In this document: positions 10,494-20,160 of the stretch, one piece after another
Numbering within the stretch: the first letter of the stretch is position 1
Layout of the letters: each line of letters starts with the position of its first letter
Source of the DNA: Meconema thalassinum
Taxonomy: Eukaryota > Arthropoda > Insecta > Orthoptera > Tettigoniidae
Direction of reading: 5' to 3'
Length of the DNA: 64,000 nt
Assembly (NCBI GenBank): GCA_946902985.2
Contig: OX336389.2
Coordinates: forward strand, 979,200,084-979,264,083
Translations under genes and position numbers: made by a program
The notes under the pieces: model-generated
The model's database searches: none
Told to the model about the DNA's origin: nothing
Seen by the model: only the letters and a program-made list of their open reading frames with translations

Positions 10494-11923
10494 ATGTCGG
10501 TGTTGATTGAAAATCCCGCCGCTTGTGAAATCAGATCTGTGATTCGTTTTCTGAATGCTAGGAAAGTAAAACCAATTTAAATTTATCGGCAAATTTGCGA
10601 AGTGTATGGACAAAATGCGATGAGTGATTCAATGGTGAGAAGATGGGTCCGACAGTTCAATGAAGGACGTAGTGAAGTGCACGATGAAGAACGAAGTGGG
10701 CGTCCATCTTTGGTTACAGAAGAACTGGTTCACGCGATTGATGACAAGATCCGGGTAAACCGCAGGTTTACAATTAGTGCTCTCGCTATGGAATTTCCCC
10801 AAATCTCACGATCACTAATTCATGCAATTGTTACCGAAATACTGAACTTTCGTAAACATTGCCGACGTTGGGTACCAAAGATTCTAACGGAGCAACACAA
10901 AACAAAACGGATGGGTAATGCACTTCAGCTTTTGACCCGTTACAATGAATGCGGCGAAGAATTTCTGACACAGATTTTTTTTTTTTTTTTTAGCGTATGG
11001 CTTTCAGTGCCGGGAGTGTCCGAGGACATGTTCGGCTCGCCAGTTTTGTAGCTGCTTCGAGACGGACACCCAATAGGTGAGCGACAAGTACCGTTGGGGA
11101 GGGAAGGAAGGAGGGAAGTTGGAATGTAAGGATGAGGAGTTGGAAGGTAGCGGCTGTGGCCTATAGTTAGGGACCAACCCCGGCATTTGCCTGGAAGGAA
11201 GATGGGAAACCACAGAAGACCATCTTCAAGGTTGCCGGCGGGGGGATTCGAACCTCCTCGCCTCCCGGATGTGAGCGACTGCCATCAGTCATGCCGTAAC
11301 CACCACGGCTAACTCACCCGGTTCTGACACAGATAGTCAGAGGAGATGAAACTTGGGTTTCTTACGACACCCCTGAAAGTAAGCGGCTATCAATGGAATG
11401 GAGGCACACGTCATCCCCAGCAAAGGTTAAGCCGAAACAAATCTTGACACCTCGGAAAATGATGTGCACAGTGTTCTGGGACTGGCAAGGCATCTTACTC
11501 ATTGATTTCTTACCGCGTGGTCAAACAATCAACGCAGATGCTTACTGCGAGACACTTGGGAAATTGCGCCGCGCAATACAGAATAAGCGCCGAGGGTTGC
11601 TGTCAAAAGGTGTTGTTTTTCTTCACGACAACGCACGACCACACACTGCAAATGTGACGAAAAACCTCCTACAGGGATTTGGCTGGGGCGTGTTTGACCC
11701 CCCTCCGTACAGCCCTAACCTCGCTCCTAGCGACTTTCATCTGTTCACACATCTCAAGTCTTTCCATGGCGGTCAACACTTCAACAATGACGACGAGCTG
11801 AAAGAAGATGTTTCCAACTGGTTGAAGACACAGACGGCAAACTTCTATGAAGAATGTATCCAAAAACTTGTGCCACGCTATGACAAATGCCTGCAAACGT
11901 TCGGCAGTTATGTGGAAAAGTAG
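10494..11923 (+). pseudogene. mariner transposase, broken by one stop codon and a SINE
   Basis: Mariner transposases cut and paste their own element through a DDD catalytic triad. Reading from the ATG at 10494, the N-terminal helix-turn-helix region runs into an in-frame TAA at 10578 and continues in the same frame (10602-10975). There it shows WVPKILTEQHK, close to the family WVPHEL motif. A SINE then interrupts at 10976-11321, after which the frame resumes with RGDETWVSYD (first D), LHDNARPHTA (second D) and YSPNLAPSDFHLF (third D). There are 34 residues between the second and third D, hence DD34D. Leaving out the SINE and one target duplication, the frame spans about 356 codons, near the usual 345. 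The triad is intact, but the stop and SINE make it inactive. Confidence 0.92.
10976..11321 (-). mobile_element. SINE inserted in the mariner transposase
   Basis: 346 bp flanked by the 13-bp direct repeat TTCTGACACAGAT (10963-10975 and 11322-11334). It starts with poly-T (the reverse of a poly-A tail), then TGTCCGAGGACA, and ends with a reversed tRNA head: the B box appears as GGGGATTCGAACCTC. A very similar copy is at 40977-41323. Confidence 0.95.
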
Positions 11924-12170
11924 TTTAAGAGGTGTAGAATGTTGTGCAATAAATAATTTTTCTGCATCTGTACACAATTTAATTTTATTACCAAACGGAA
12001 CTTACTTTCTGGACGTGCCTCGTAGTACATAACTCTAAGGCCTATATATAAAAATTCAACATGGTGACCATCCGAAATATTTAGACGGTTCTCAATATCT
12101 ATGAATCTATTACAGCAAACTGAAAATTTGTATGATGATAGAAGCAATTAATTTAAGTAGGATAATGTAG

Positions 12171-12618
12171 CCTTGCGAACAATTAATACGTGATCATAGT
12201 TCCGTCAGCTCAGTGGTTTTCGGGGCGTAGTACATTCATCCCACTCTATGACACACGTATTTTGGATCAAAAGCATTAGGTCAACACTTGAAATAAACAT
12301 CAAAAATCACATTAAAAAACTATTTAATATTATTCAAAATATAGGCGCTACAAAACGTAAAATACATATAAAAATCAAAAATACAACATCTACTTCACAC
12401 TTGTTCTCTAATGAACAAGGAATCATTATAAAATGTCCTTTAAAATTAATAGTTAAGGTTCCATCGAACCTGACACAAAGTTCATATCACTCTCACTTCC
12501 AAAAAGTTCTTTCTTCAATTAGAACAGACGAGCTCTCTATGGCTCCGTGTTTACTTTTTCAACACTAAACATTGTTAAAACAACACTTTACTCAATTATT
12601 TTGAGTATTAATTTATTG
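12171..12618. other. Unassigned AT-rich stretch
   Basis: Includes an open frame (12248-12568, 106 codons, rich in I, K, N) without recognisable motifs. Nothing else seen. Confidence 0.4.
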
Positions 12619-12635
12619 TACAAATTACTCTTTAT

Positions 12636-12965
12636 GAAATGAAAATCCACAGCCTGCTTCCAGTCTCCGACCGGGTCAGGAATTGAATGAATGAAGCCCC
12701 CATCTAGCGGCGAGGATATGAACTGTGCCGGCTGCCGAGGCCTGACGCACTCCTCTGGGGCGGTGATTAAATGAATGACAGATGAAATGAAATGATAGTG
12801 GAGAGTGTTGCTGGAATGAAATTTTGACAGGGAAAACCGGAGTACCCGGAGAAAAACCTGTCTGCCTCCGTTTTGTCCAGCACAGATCTCACATGGAGTG
12901 ACCGGGATTTGAACCACGGACCCAGCGGTGAGAGGCCGGCGTGCTGCCGCCTAAGCCACGGAGGC
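12636..12965 (-). mobile_element. SINE-1 copy (minus strand)
   Basis: 330 bp flanked by a perfect 17-bp target duplication, TACAAATTACTCTTTAT (12619-12635 and 12966-12982). The reversed tRNA head is at the right end (GGATTTGAACCACGG is the B box). Copies at 38415-38746 and 54740-55070 are highly similar, so this is one young family of about 330 bp. Confidence 0.96.
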
Positions 12966-12982
12966 TACAAATTACTCTTTAT

Positions 12983-13405
12983 AATGATAATAATAATTAT
13001 CATTTCATTGGGGTTCACATACATTCAAGTTTTTATCTCTCTCTTATACAACTTGTATTACTCTGCATTGCGGGAAAGAATTCGAGGTTCCCTTGAGTTT
13101 TGGAAAATACTGAAATTTTTCAAATTAAACAGAGTCCCCAGGCTGTCGAGGATTTCCATATACTCGGGAATAATCATTCTTCGTTTTGTCATACACAGGG
13201 ATGTTATCATCATATTATAACAATTATTCTTTGTTTATACGGATCTGAACGATATTTAGCAAGGTTACTTCTAATAATTAGGTCACGGTGTCAATTACCG
13301 GATCATTTCCATGTTTACAAACTCACTTAGACAACGTGCGGACACGGGCTTGTATTTGGCCTACCCCAACACACTAGCAGGTGACCCTCATAAAATGTCA
13401 AAACA
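12983..13405. other. Unassigned stretch left of the 8.1-kb gypsy element
   Basis: AT-rich with short ATA/AAT runs at its start. No gene or repeat recognised. It continues across the gypsy insertion to 21534. Confidence 0.4.
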
Positions 13406-14776
13406 TGAAACGTGTTGCTTAGGCTGGGATGACAAGTGAAACGGTATTTACTTTGCTCCACGTTGAGCGTACAAATGATACGTTTTGCTAGCTCCTAACT
13501 GTTGGGTGAGAAATGTAACTGTTTACCTTTGCCTAAGCTATGTCGTTTTAATGGCGCCAAGACCTCAATGCAATGTTGAAATCTAAATTTGTATTAAACA
13601 ACGTCTAGCTCTGGCAGAACACATTCAAGACTCTATTCACTCAGATCGTGGTATGATTTGATCATTAACCCAACAAACAATTGTATCAGGAGAAGGAATT
13701 GGTCTATATCTAATGCTACCTACTGAAAGCAAAGATTGCATTGTAAAAGAAATGAATTTATTATATAAAACAAGTATAGCAAAATTAATAATAATAATAA
13801 TAAGTACAAAATTTAAATTGGAGCGTTGTGATTTGAATATTACCGATAGAAAATTACGTGAAAACGGAGTCTGATAAATTGATTTTACTCTTATTTCCAA
13901 GCTATGAAGTTACAGAAATATGAGATGTAAAACAAAGAAAAATGAGAGATTGCGTATTTCTGCGTCATTTGCGCTTACCATTGGAAATTGCCAAGGCGTT
14001 TCCCTCGTACTTGCTGATGCTGTGAGCTTCCCACAGTCTCCTGGACGTCGTCATCTCCGTCGGAATTTGATGATATTCTGGTAGCTTAGATAATTCTATG
14101 GTCCGTACCTCGGACCCAAACACTCGTACAACCAATTTTTACAAAAGTTCGTCGCTAACTCCACTGAACATCGGAGCGACACGCACTCGCATCCATACTC
14201 GTCAAGTATTTCACAGATAGTCCTCGTTTCACGGCGCGTCGAACGATATATGCACACGCCGGCTCCCCACTCTTCAGTCCCAACTAGCTTAAGTCGTCTC
14301 CCCTGATTGGCTGACCCACCACGCGATCTTCTCCTCCTCCGGGTCATTACACTCGGCGGGAGGGTTCCGTTCCAACAATTCGTCTTTTCTAGACCTTACG
14401 ACCCAAGATTGCATCATGCTTCTCGACAAGATTAAGCGTGTACTTGAAATCCCAGTGAGTCACGTCTCTCGATATACCCTAACTGACGAAAACTCCGTAA
14501 AATTCCGTAATCAGATAATTTTCTATGATATCGTCGTTCGTAATAATTTGCTGGATAGCGTTTTCTAAGACATAGAAAACCTATCTGAATGCTAATAATT
14601 TTTATAAAATGCTCCGAAAATACCTAAATAATAATTATAATAAATTAATAATAATAATAATAATAAATTAACATGAAAAATTCTCTTGGCTGAACAATTT
14701 GCCGCGTAAATAAATATAGAATGGCTTCCTACTGACTTATGCCAGTTGCATAAAACCCCTCGAAAAACACGTTACA
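13406..14776 (-). repeat. 3' LTR of the 8.1-kb gypsy element
   Basis: 1371 bp, nearly identical to 20161-21529. It contains short AAT runs (13788-13802, 14649-14665) that differ by one unit from the partner, typical of slippage after insertion. On the minus strand it starts TGTAACGTG and ends CACGTTTCA. Confidence 0.96.
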
Positions 14777-15846
14777 TATTCGCCTCGGATCATCGGATGA
14801 TTTACCGTGACGACGGTCCATTATCCGATTATCCCAGACACGTTAATAAACCCCATCCAAAATACATATTACATAAATGAAATCACCCTAAATTACAGAT
14901 ATATACACTCATATTTTTTCTTCACGCACTTTGCGTCAAAGTTTGTTGTCACAATGGATTGCACTTTGCAACCAGTCCAAGGTTTTACATATGGAATAGT
15001 GTTCCACGGATATTTCCGCCTCTCAAATTTCTCTATGTTGGAGAAATAGACATAAATAATGTGTGAGCACTATGTATATAAGATGTCACATCACACGCAT
15101 CAAAGGTGTTCTGATATATTTATCACCACAGAACTTCCTAATTTCACTGGAGGTCGCTTCGTTCTGGTGAAACTTAATATCACTGATCTCACTGAGCACA
15201 CGATCACACTATTGTGGCACCGCCTCGTGACCATAATACTTAATCTCTCTTTAAAGTAGATTAAATTAATATTGACTTCTGAAAAAAAAAACAGTAAATG
15301 CGCATTACATATAACACCAAATATTTCTGTGCTGTAATCGCCCTGTCTTGTTAAGTTCCCGTTAACCATATTCTACTTAATACTAGTTCTCAACACAGAC
15401 CATTTCTCCTCACACAAATAATACCATTGTACAAATTATCTTAAATTACACACTTACAAATCATACATGGCGAGGCCGTAAACAGAAATCACGTGTGCTG
15501 ATATGTATGAGTTTCATGAAGGACTGTCTCGCATTCTGATGGCCCATCTTTTATCTCGTGGACGCCTTAAGCTAACAAGCCCTATTCAAGCGCTCCCCCA
15601 TCTCTTGGAGATAAATGGGAACCCATCAGCGCTGCCAAAATGGCCTTGGTGCATCGAGACAATTTAGTGCTCAACAGCATCCGACAATCCCGTCATATTT
15701 CCCTGTACCTTAAAAACTCTCATTTACTTACATACTACCCCCCTGTGTGACTTCTGATACGCCTGCCTTAAGACCAGATCCTCCCACGCACCAAATACCA
15801 CACTTACTCATTTGATAGGCTGGCTCGCCATCTAAACACACTCACT
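14777..15846 (-). other. 3' non-coding region of the 8.1-kb gypsy element
   Basis: About 1.07 kb between the integrase stub and the 3' LTR. No env-like frame, no recognisable domain and no strong polypurine tract next to the LTR (the sequence reads GATCCGAGGCGAATA before the LTR). Confidence 0.6.
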
Positions 15847-15999
15847 TTATGACACATATTTTCGTAGACTATGTATATTATACGTCCCGTATAATCTGTT
15901 TCCCTCACTATTCTCCAGCACATATGCTGTTTTGCCAATACGTTTGGAAACTATAAATGTTTCTGCGTCACCTGCTTCCAACCTTGCAAGTGGCTCCCT
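15847..15999 (-). pseudogene. Integrase C-terminal stub of the 8.1-kb gypsy element
   Basis: A 50-codon minus-strand frame ends at a stop at 15847. It contains RLEAGDAETFIVSKRIG, AYVLENSEGN and IHSLRKYV, the pattern of a degenerate GPY/F module that closes Ty3/gypsy integrases. It is out of frame with the upstream pol frame, and the zinc-binding and catalytic core domains (about 300 residues) are missing, so the deletion junction lies near 16000-16016. Confidence 0.75.
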
Positions 16000-16013
16000 T
16001 TAAATGAACGTCA

Positions 16014-18053
16014 TCACGTTGCTCTACCTAGCATATTTCTCAGTGTCTGTAACGATGCCCTGTTGCTACTGTCCACACATGCACATATTAAAATACCGTC
16101 CTCTGCTTTAACCACAGGATAATCCCTACATAAATTAGTGTCCCTCGATAGCATGTCTGCAAGAATGTTATCTTTACCTTTAATATATTTTACTGTGAAT
16201 TCGTATTCCTGCAGAGCAAGAATCCACCTACTAACTCTGTTAGAACTGAGTTTACAAGTCCTCATATACAGTAATGCATGGTGATCTGTGTGGATCTCAA
16301 ATTTCCCCCCTACTAAATACATTCTAAATTTCCCTAAACTGAAAACAATACCTAAAAGCTCTAACTCAGTAATCGTGTATCTTTTCTCCGCTGCTGTCAG
16401 TCCTCGCGAGGCTAAAGATACAATGCACAGATTACCCTCATCATCTTTCTGACATAATACTCCAGCAATGCCTATATGTGAAGCATCTGTCATAACCACA
16501 TATTCCTTATCTTTTAACGGATATTTCAGCACTACAGCTTTCCCAAAACCTTCCTTCAGCGCTCTAAAAGCCTGATCATGCTTAGACTCCCATCTCCACC
16601 GAGTCCCACTTTTAAGCAATTCCCTGAATGGTTCTACCAACCCTGAGTATTTAAGAACGAACCTCCTGAAAAAGTTGCAAATTCCCAGGTAAGTTTTTAA
16701 CTGTTTAACATTCTGTGGCACCTCTGCGTTAAGTATCTTATTAACCCTACTTTCTTCTGGTGTTACACCTCTACTCGACACTCTATGACCTAAAAATGTC
16801 ACTTCTGACTGACAGAATGACGACTTAGACAGCTTCAAAGTGAACCCTGCCTGATCTAACTTCTGAAAAACTATATTTAAATGACGTAGATGCTCCTCAA
16901 AACTGCGTGAACTAATTACCATATCATCTATGTAAATGGTTACAAACTCTCCTGTGTCATCCCCTAATGCGATGTTTAAAGCCCTAATTAAAGCTGCTGA
17001 ACTACTCTTTAACCCATAAGGTGTTCTACAAAATTGATAAAGGTTATATTTATGACTAAAAGCTGTAAATGGTCTATCTTCGTACATAAGTGGCACTTGC
17101 CAAAAACTGGAACTCAAATCTACACAAGTGAAATACTTCTTCCCCTCAAATGTTTGCATTAATTCCTCTATTGACATAGATTTCAGCTGATCTGAACTAA
17201 TTCTACTGTTAACCAAACGAGCGTCTAAACAAATACGAACAGTGCCGTCGGTCTTGGGTACCGTGATCAAAGAGTTAACATATGGACTGTTAGAGTGCTC
17301 AATAATCCCATCTTCAAGCATCTGATTAATTTGTGCCTCAACTGCACTCTGATAAGCGAAAGGTACAGGATATCTATGTCCTGTGAATACTGACCTATCA
17401 ATAACGTTCAATGAATGTGTATAGCAATTGGCCATACCAATGCGATCCTCAAAAACTCTCCTATTACACAATAACACATCATAGAGCCGAACACATTGTT
17501 CCACCTCTATATTACCCTGAAATGCAGCCTCACGTAACGAGTCCTCTAGACTTCCGTTCGTAATCACACTGCCCACAAAACATGGAGAACCCCGCTCTAC
17601 GGCTGGCGATATCTCATTTAAAGTACAAATCACACCTACAATACTACTCCTCTGAATATGGTCATTGAACGCTACTTCTACTTCAGAATCTCCCCATTTA
17701 AATTTCAAACTCCCTACATCATAACATAAGTTACCAGACACTCTACTTAGCCACTCTGAACCCAAGATAACACTGAATACTAAATTTGGAATTACAAGGC
17801 AAATCTGCTTCTCTACATGATTATTAATTTTAATGTCTACTAAAACTTGCTTAGAAATTACTTTAGACCTCTTCCCAACAGCTGTGATAACAAAAGTGCT
17901 TTTAATTGGCATCTCCTCAAAATTTACTCCAGTTCCTTTCATTTTATCATAAAATGCACTACTTATGCAACTCTTCATACAACCACTATCAATTAAAACA
18001 TCTGTGTACGCCTCGGACACGTTAAATTTAACTATGGGGCTCTTACTAACCAC
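16014..18053 (-). CDS. pol: Pol: aspartic protease, reverse transcriptase, RNase H (no integrase)
   Basis: 679 codons from the first ATG. Residues about 1-100 hold a retropepsin-like protease (VLIDSGCM, later VILGSEWL). Residues about 230-420 hold the reverse transcriptase, with CVDLSSSFWQ, FCRTPYGLKSS and the catalytic YIDDMVIS. From about 530 there is RNase H with MTDASHIG, TELELLGI, HTDHHALL and a closing ADMLSR. The frame is open upstream of this ATG through the gag stop and lies in the -1 frame relative to gag, so it is probably made as Gag-Pol by -1 frameshifting and the ATG need not be used. It ends soon after RNase H, where a full Pol would continue into integrase. The RT and RNase H look intact. 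The protein acts in the virus-like particle to copy the element's RNA. Confidence 0.93.
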   Translation of the reverse strand: MVSKSPIVKFNVSEAYTDVLIDSGCMKSCISSAFYDKMKGTGVNFEEMPIKSTFVITAVGKRSKVISKQVLVDIKINNHVEKQICLVIPNLVFSVILGSEWLSRVSGNLCYDVGSLKFKWGDSEVEVAFNDHIQRSSIVGVICTLNEISPAVERGSPCFVGSVITNGSLEDSLREAAFQGNIEVEQCVRLYDVLLCNRRVFEDRIGMANCYTHSLNVIDRSVFTGHRYPVPFAYQSAVEAQINQMLEDGIIEHSNSPYVNSLITVPKTDGTVRICLDARLVNSRISSDQLKSMSIEELMQTFEGKKYFTCVDLSSSFWQVPLMYEDRPFTAFSHKYNLYQFCRTPYGLKSSSAALIRALNIALGDDTGEFVTIYIDDMVISSRSFEEHLRHLNIVFQKLDQAGFTLKLSKSSFCQSEVTFLGHRVSSRGVTPEESRVNKILNAEVPQNVKQLKTYLGICNFFRRFVLKYSGLVEPFRELLKSGTRWRWESKHDQAFRALKEGFGKAVVLKYPLKDKEYVVMTDASHIGIAGVLCQKDDEGNLCIVSLASRGLTAAEKRYTITELELLGIVFSLGKFRMYLVGGKFEIHTDHHALLYMRTCKLSSNRVSRWILALQEYEFTVKYIKGKDNILADMLSRDTNLCRDYPVVKAEDGILICACVDSSNRASLQTLRNMLGRAT

Positions 18054-18169
18054 TTCCTGAATAATACCTTCATCATTTAGTTCATGTAATAATTCATTTC
18101 TTACATTTAGGTCATAGGGTTCCTGTATAATTGTATGGACAGGGCATGCTACAGACTGAGATTCTGACC

Positions 18170-20119
18170 TTACTTCGCAGCCTGGTTCGCGTTTAAAGAA
18201 CAGCTACAGCTGGCCGTAGTACTACTAACTACTAAACTGGTCTGGTTGTTCTGGGCTGTGTTGTCATTGTTTGGCTGTATATTACTACCACTAGGCTGTC
18301 CTCTTCCTTGACCCCTATTCTGGTTGTAATTATTGTCATTATAATTTCTCCCTTGATTTCCCGTGTAATCATTGTTCCTCCCTTGATTTCCCCTGAAATC
18401 ATTGTTCCTCCCTTGATACTGATTACCATAGCCATTTCCTCTGTTCTGATATAGCTGATTATTATTATTTCTATTTTGAGCGTTGGCCCCTTCGCCACCG
18501 TTCCCTTGAACTTCTTGATGCCTGGCTTCATTAGGTCTATTATTATTATTACCCTGGTTCCGATTGAAATTGTCCTCATAACCCCCTCTCCCTAGTGCAT
18601 CAAATGTGCTTAACAAATTTTCTACTTGTGATATTGTCTTTACATTCTGGATACAAGCAGCCTCCTTGATCCTATAGGGAAAGTGCCTAAGTAGCAACCT
18701 TACCACATCACTTTCCTCCTTCTAGCCATCCAGATATTTACACACTAATACCTGCCCTAAAAAGTATTCGGTCATGGTGGAGCTTCCTTTAGGGTTATAT
18801 TTACCACACACTACTCCCTCACGATGCTGCGACTGAATAACCTCATTCCAGAACTTTTCACAGAATTTCATTTTAAAATCATTAATATCAGTAAACTTGT
18901 CTCTGTAGACAGCAAACCAATTCCTCGTTTCCCCCACAAATACTTGTTCTAAAATTTCAACTACCTGGCACCACTCAATGCTACCATTTTCCAACCTCTC
19001 CCCGAATTTATTTTCTATAGTGTTCATGAACTCCATTGGGCACCCCTGTCGATTGCTGAACTTACCCAGTTCTACCTCCCTGTGTGTGCTATTCACAAAA
19101 ACTGGCCTATTCTGACTATTTTCTTGCCTGATCCTAGCTTTTAATTTTAATTCTAATTCTGCGATTTTCTCCTCAGCCTTCCTCTCAATACTGTTTACTG
19201 TTAATTTAATGTTTCCTTCTGATTCTTCTACTTTATCATATAGCTTTGCTTGTTTCTCCTCAATCTTGCTAATGCTCTCTCTATTATTCTCTCTTAAATC
19301 ATTTACTTCTGCAACTATTTGCGAGTGGACTTTCTCAATTCTACCCCCCAGCTGTTCCTTAACCTCTTTAGTTGCTACCTGAATTTTGTCAATTTCTCCC
19401 CCCAATTGCTTTTTGACCTGCTGTGTTTCCAGTTGCACTAGTTCTTTTAAATTTTCAGCCTGTGTACTGATTCTAATTTCTAACTCCTCCTGTACTTTTC
19501 CTAATTTCTTGTCTTCATCTGCAATGATCTCTTTAACCTTCTCTTCCATTACTCCTCTGATTTCTCCTCTAATCTGCTCCATTTTCACACTAATTTCCTT
19601 GTTGTTCTTATCTAATTTTGCATTATTCTGTTCTAATTTTGCATTTAAAGCTTCTGTACTTTCTTTATTTTCCCTACTGTTTTGTTCTAATTTAGCGTTT
19701 AAAGTTTCAGTACTCTCTCTATTTTCCTTACTGTTTTGTTCTAATCTGGCGTTTAAACTGTCGCTCAATTCCCTATTACTCTCTTTATTTTCCCTACTGT
19801 TTTGTTCTAGTTTAGCGTTATTCTGTTCTAACTTTGCATTTAAGGCATCACTACTAACTTTGTTCTGATACATAAACTCGAGAAGTAAAGTTTTTAATTC
19901 TGGTTGGCCGCCTACACTCCCTGTTTCAGTATCGGGATTTACCTCCGCTACCCCGGTACTACCATCACTCGACATACTGCTCGTATCATCACTCTCCCGT
20001 TGATGACCACTACGTAACCTCATCTGTCTTTCTTTCTCATCCCCCATAATGATATACACTGATACAGACAAATAACCCCCAAAATACAGGCACAGAAATA
20101 TATACCCTTCTCCTTCCAC
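18170..20119 (-). pseudogene. gag: Gag with one in-frame TAG stop
   Basis: The frame 20119-18722 (465 codons) ends in TAG at 18722-18724 and continues in the same frame to 18170. The total is about 650 codons. A real start may be the internal ATG of MGDEKERQMRLRSG at about residue 25. Residues about 75-330 are a long predicted coiled coil built from near-repeats such as LNAKLEQNSRENKES. This is followed by a capsid-like part (GCPMEFMNTIE, VGETRNWFAVYRDKF). After the stop comes a basic Asn/Gly/Arg-rich tail (GRNNDFRGNQGRNNDY) with no CCHC zinc knuckle. Gag should package the RNA. The stop would remove the basic RNA-binding tail unless it is read through. Confidence 0.88.
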
Positions 20120-20140
20120 AAATGTTATTAGGTTTTCATC

Positions 20141-20158
20141 CCCAAGTTGTCGGCGCCA
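20141..20158 (-). other. Primer-binding site of the 8.1-kb gypsy element
   Basis: On the minus strand TGGCGCCGACAACTTGGG starts two bases after the LTR end. TGGCGCC is the common start for gypsy elements, but bases beyond it do not match the lysine tRNA end that I know, so I leave the primer tRNA unassigned. Confidence 0.75.
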
Positions 20159-20160
20159 AA

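Larger units (their letters stand above)
10157..12024 (+). mobile_element. mariner (DD34D) transposon with long inverted repeats, split by a SINE
   Basis: Terminal inverted repeats of roughly 190 bp start ACGTCCAGAACGTAAGT on the left and are mirrored by ACTTACTTTCTGGACGT on the right. The insertion sits at TA: comparison with the intact IR-A sequence at 9735 shows the flanks rejoin there. The transposase frame inside is described separately. Without the SINE and its duplication the element would be about 1.5 kb. Confidence 0.88.
6349..12170. mobile_element. Large fold-back element, IR-A copy 1
   Basis: The left arm (about 6349-8822) and right arm (about 9124-12170) are imperfect reverse complements around an axis near 8980. 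For example 8706-8735 pairs with 9229-9255, and the CCAT blocks of the left arm pair with ATGG blocks of the right. Related arms occur at 56113-59567 and 53103-53850. The arms meet in CA/GT microsatellites followed by a small hairpin (8823-8852) with AGCCTATTTTCAT on one side. No protein of its own is visible. Two SINEs, MITE-B and a mariner lie inside it. The superfamily is unknown to me; a non-autonomous fold-back DNA transposon is the best guess. Confidence 0.75.

Noticed and set aside
12588..12917. A 109-codon frame with similar frames at 38464-38784 and 54735-55019
   Set aside because: All three lie in copies of SINE-1. The similarity is of the SINE, which is tRNA-derived and non-coding.
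19386..19868. 160-codon plus-strand frame rich in S, F and L
   Set aside because: Antisense shadow of the repetitive coiled-coil part of gag.
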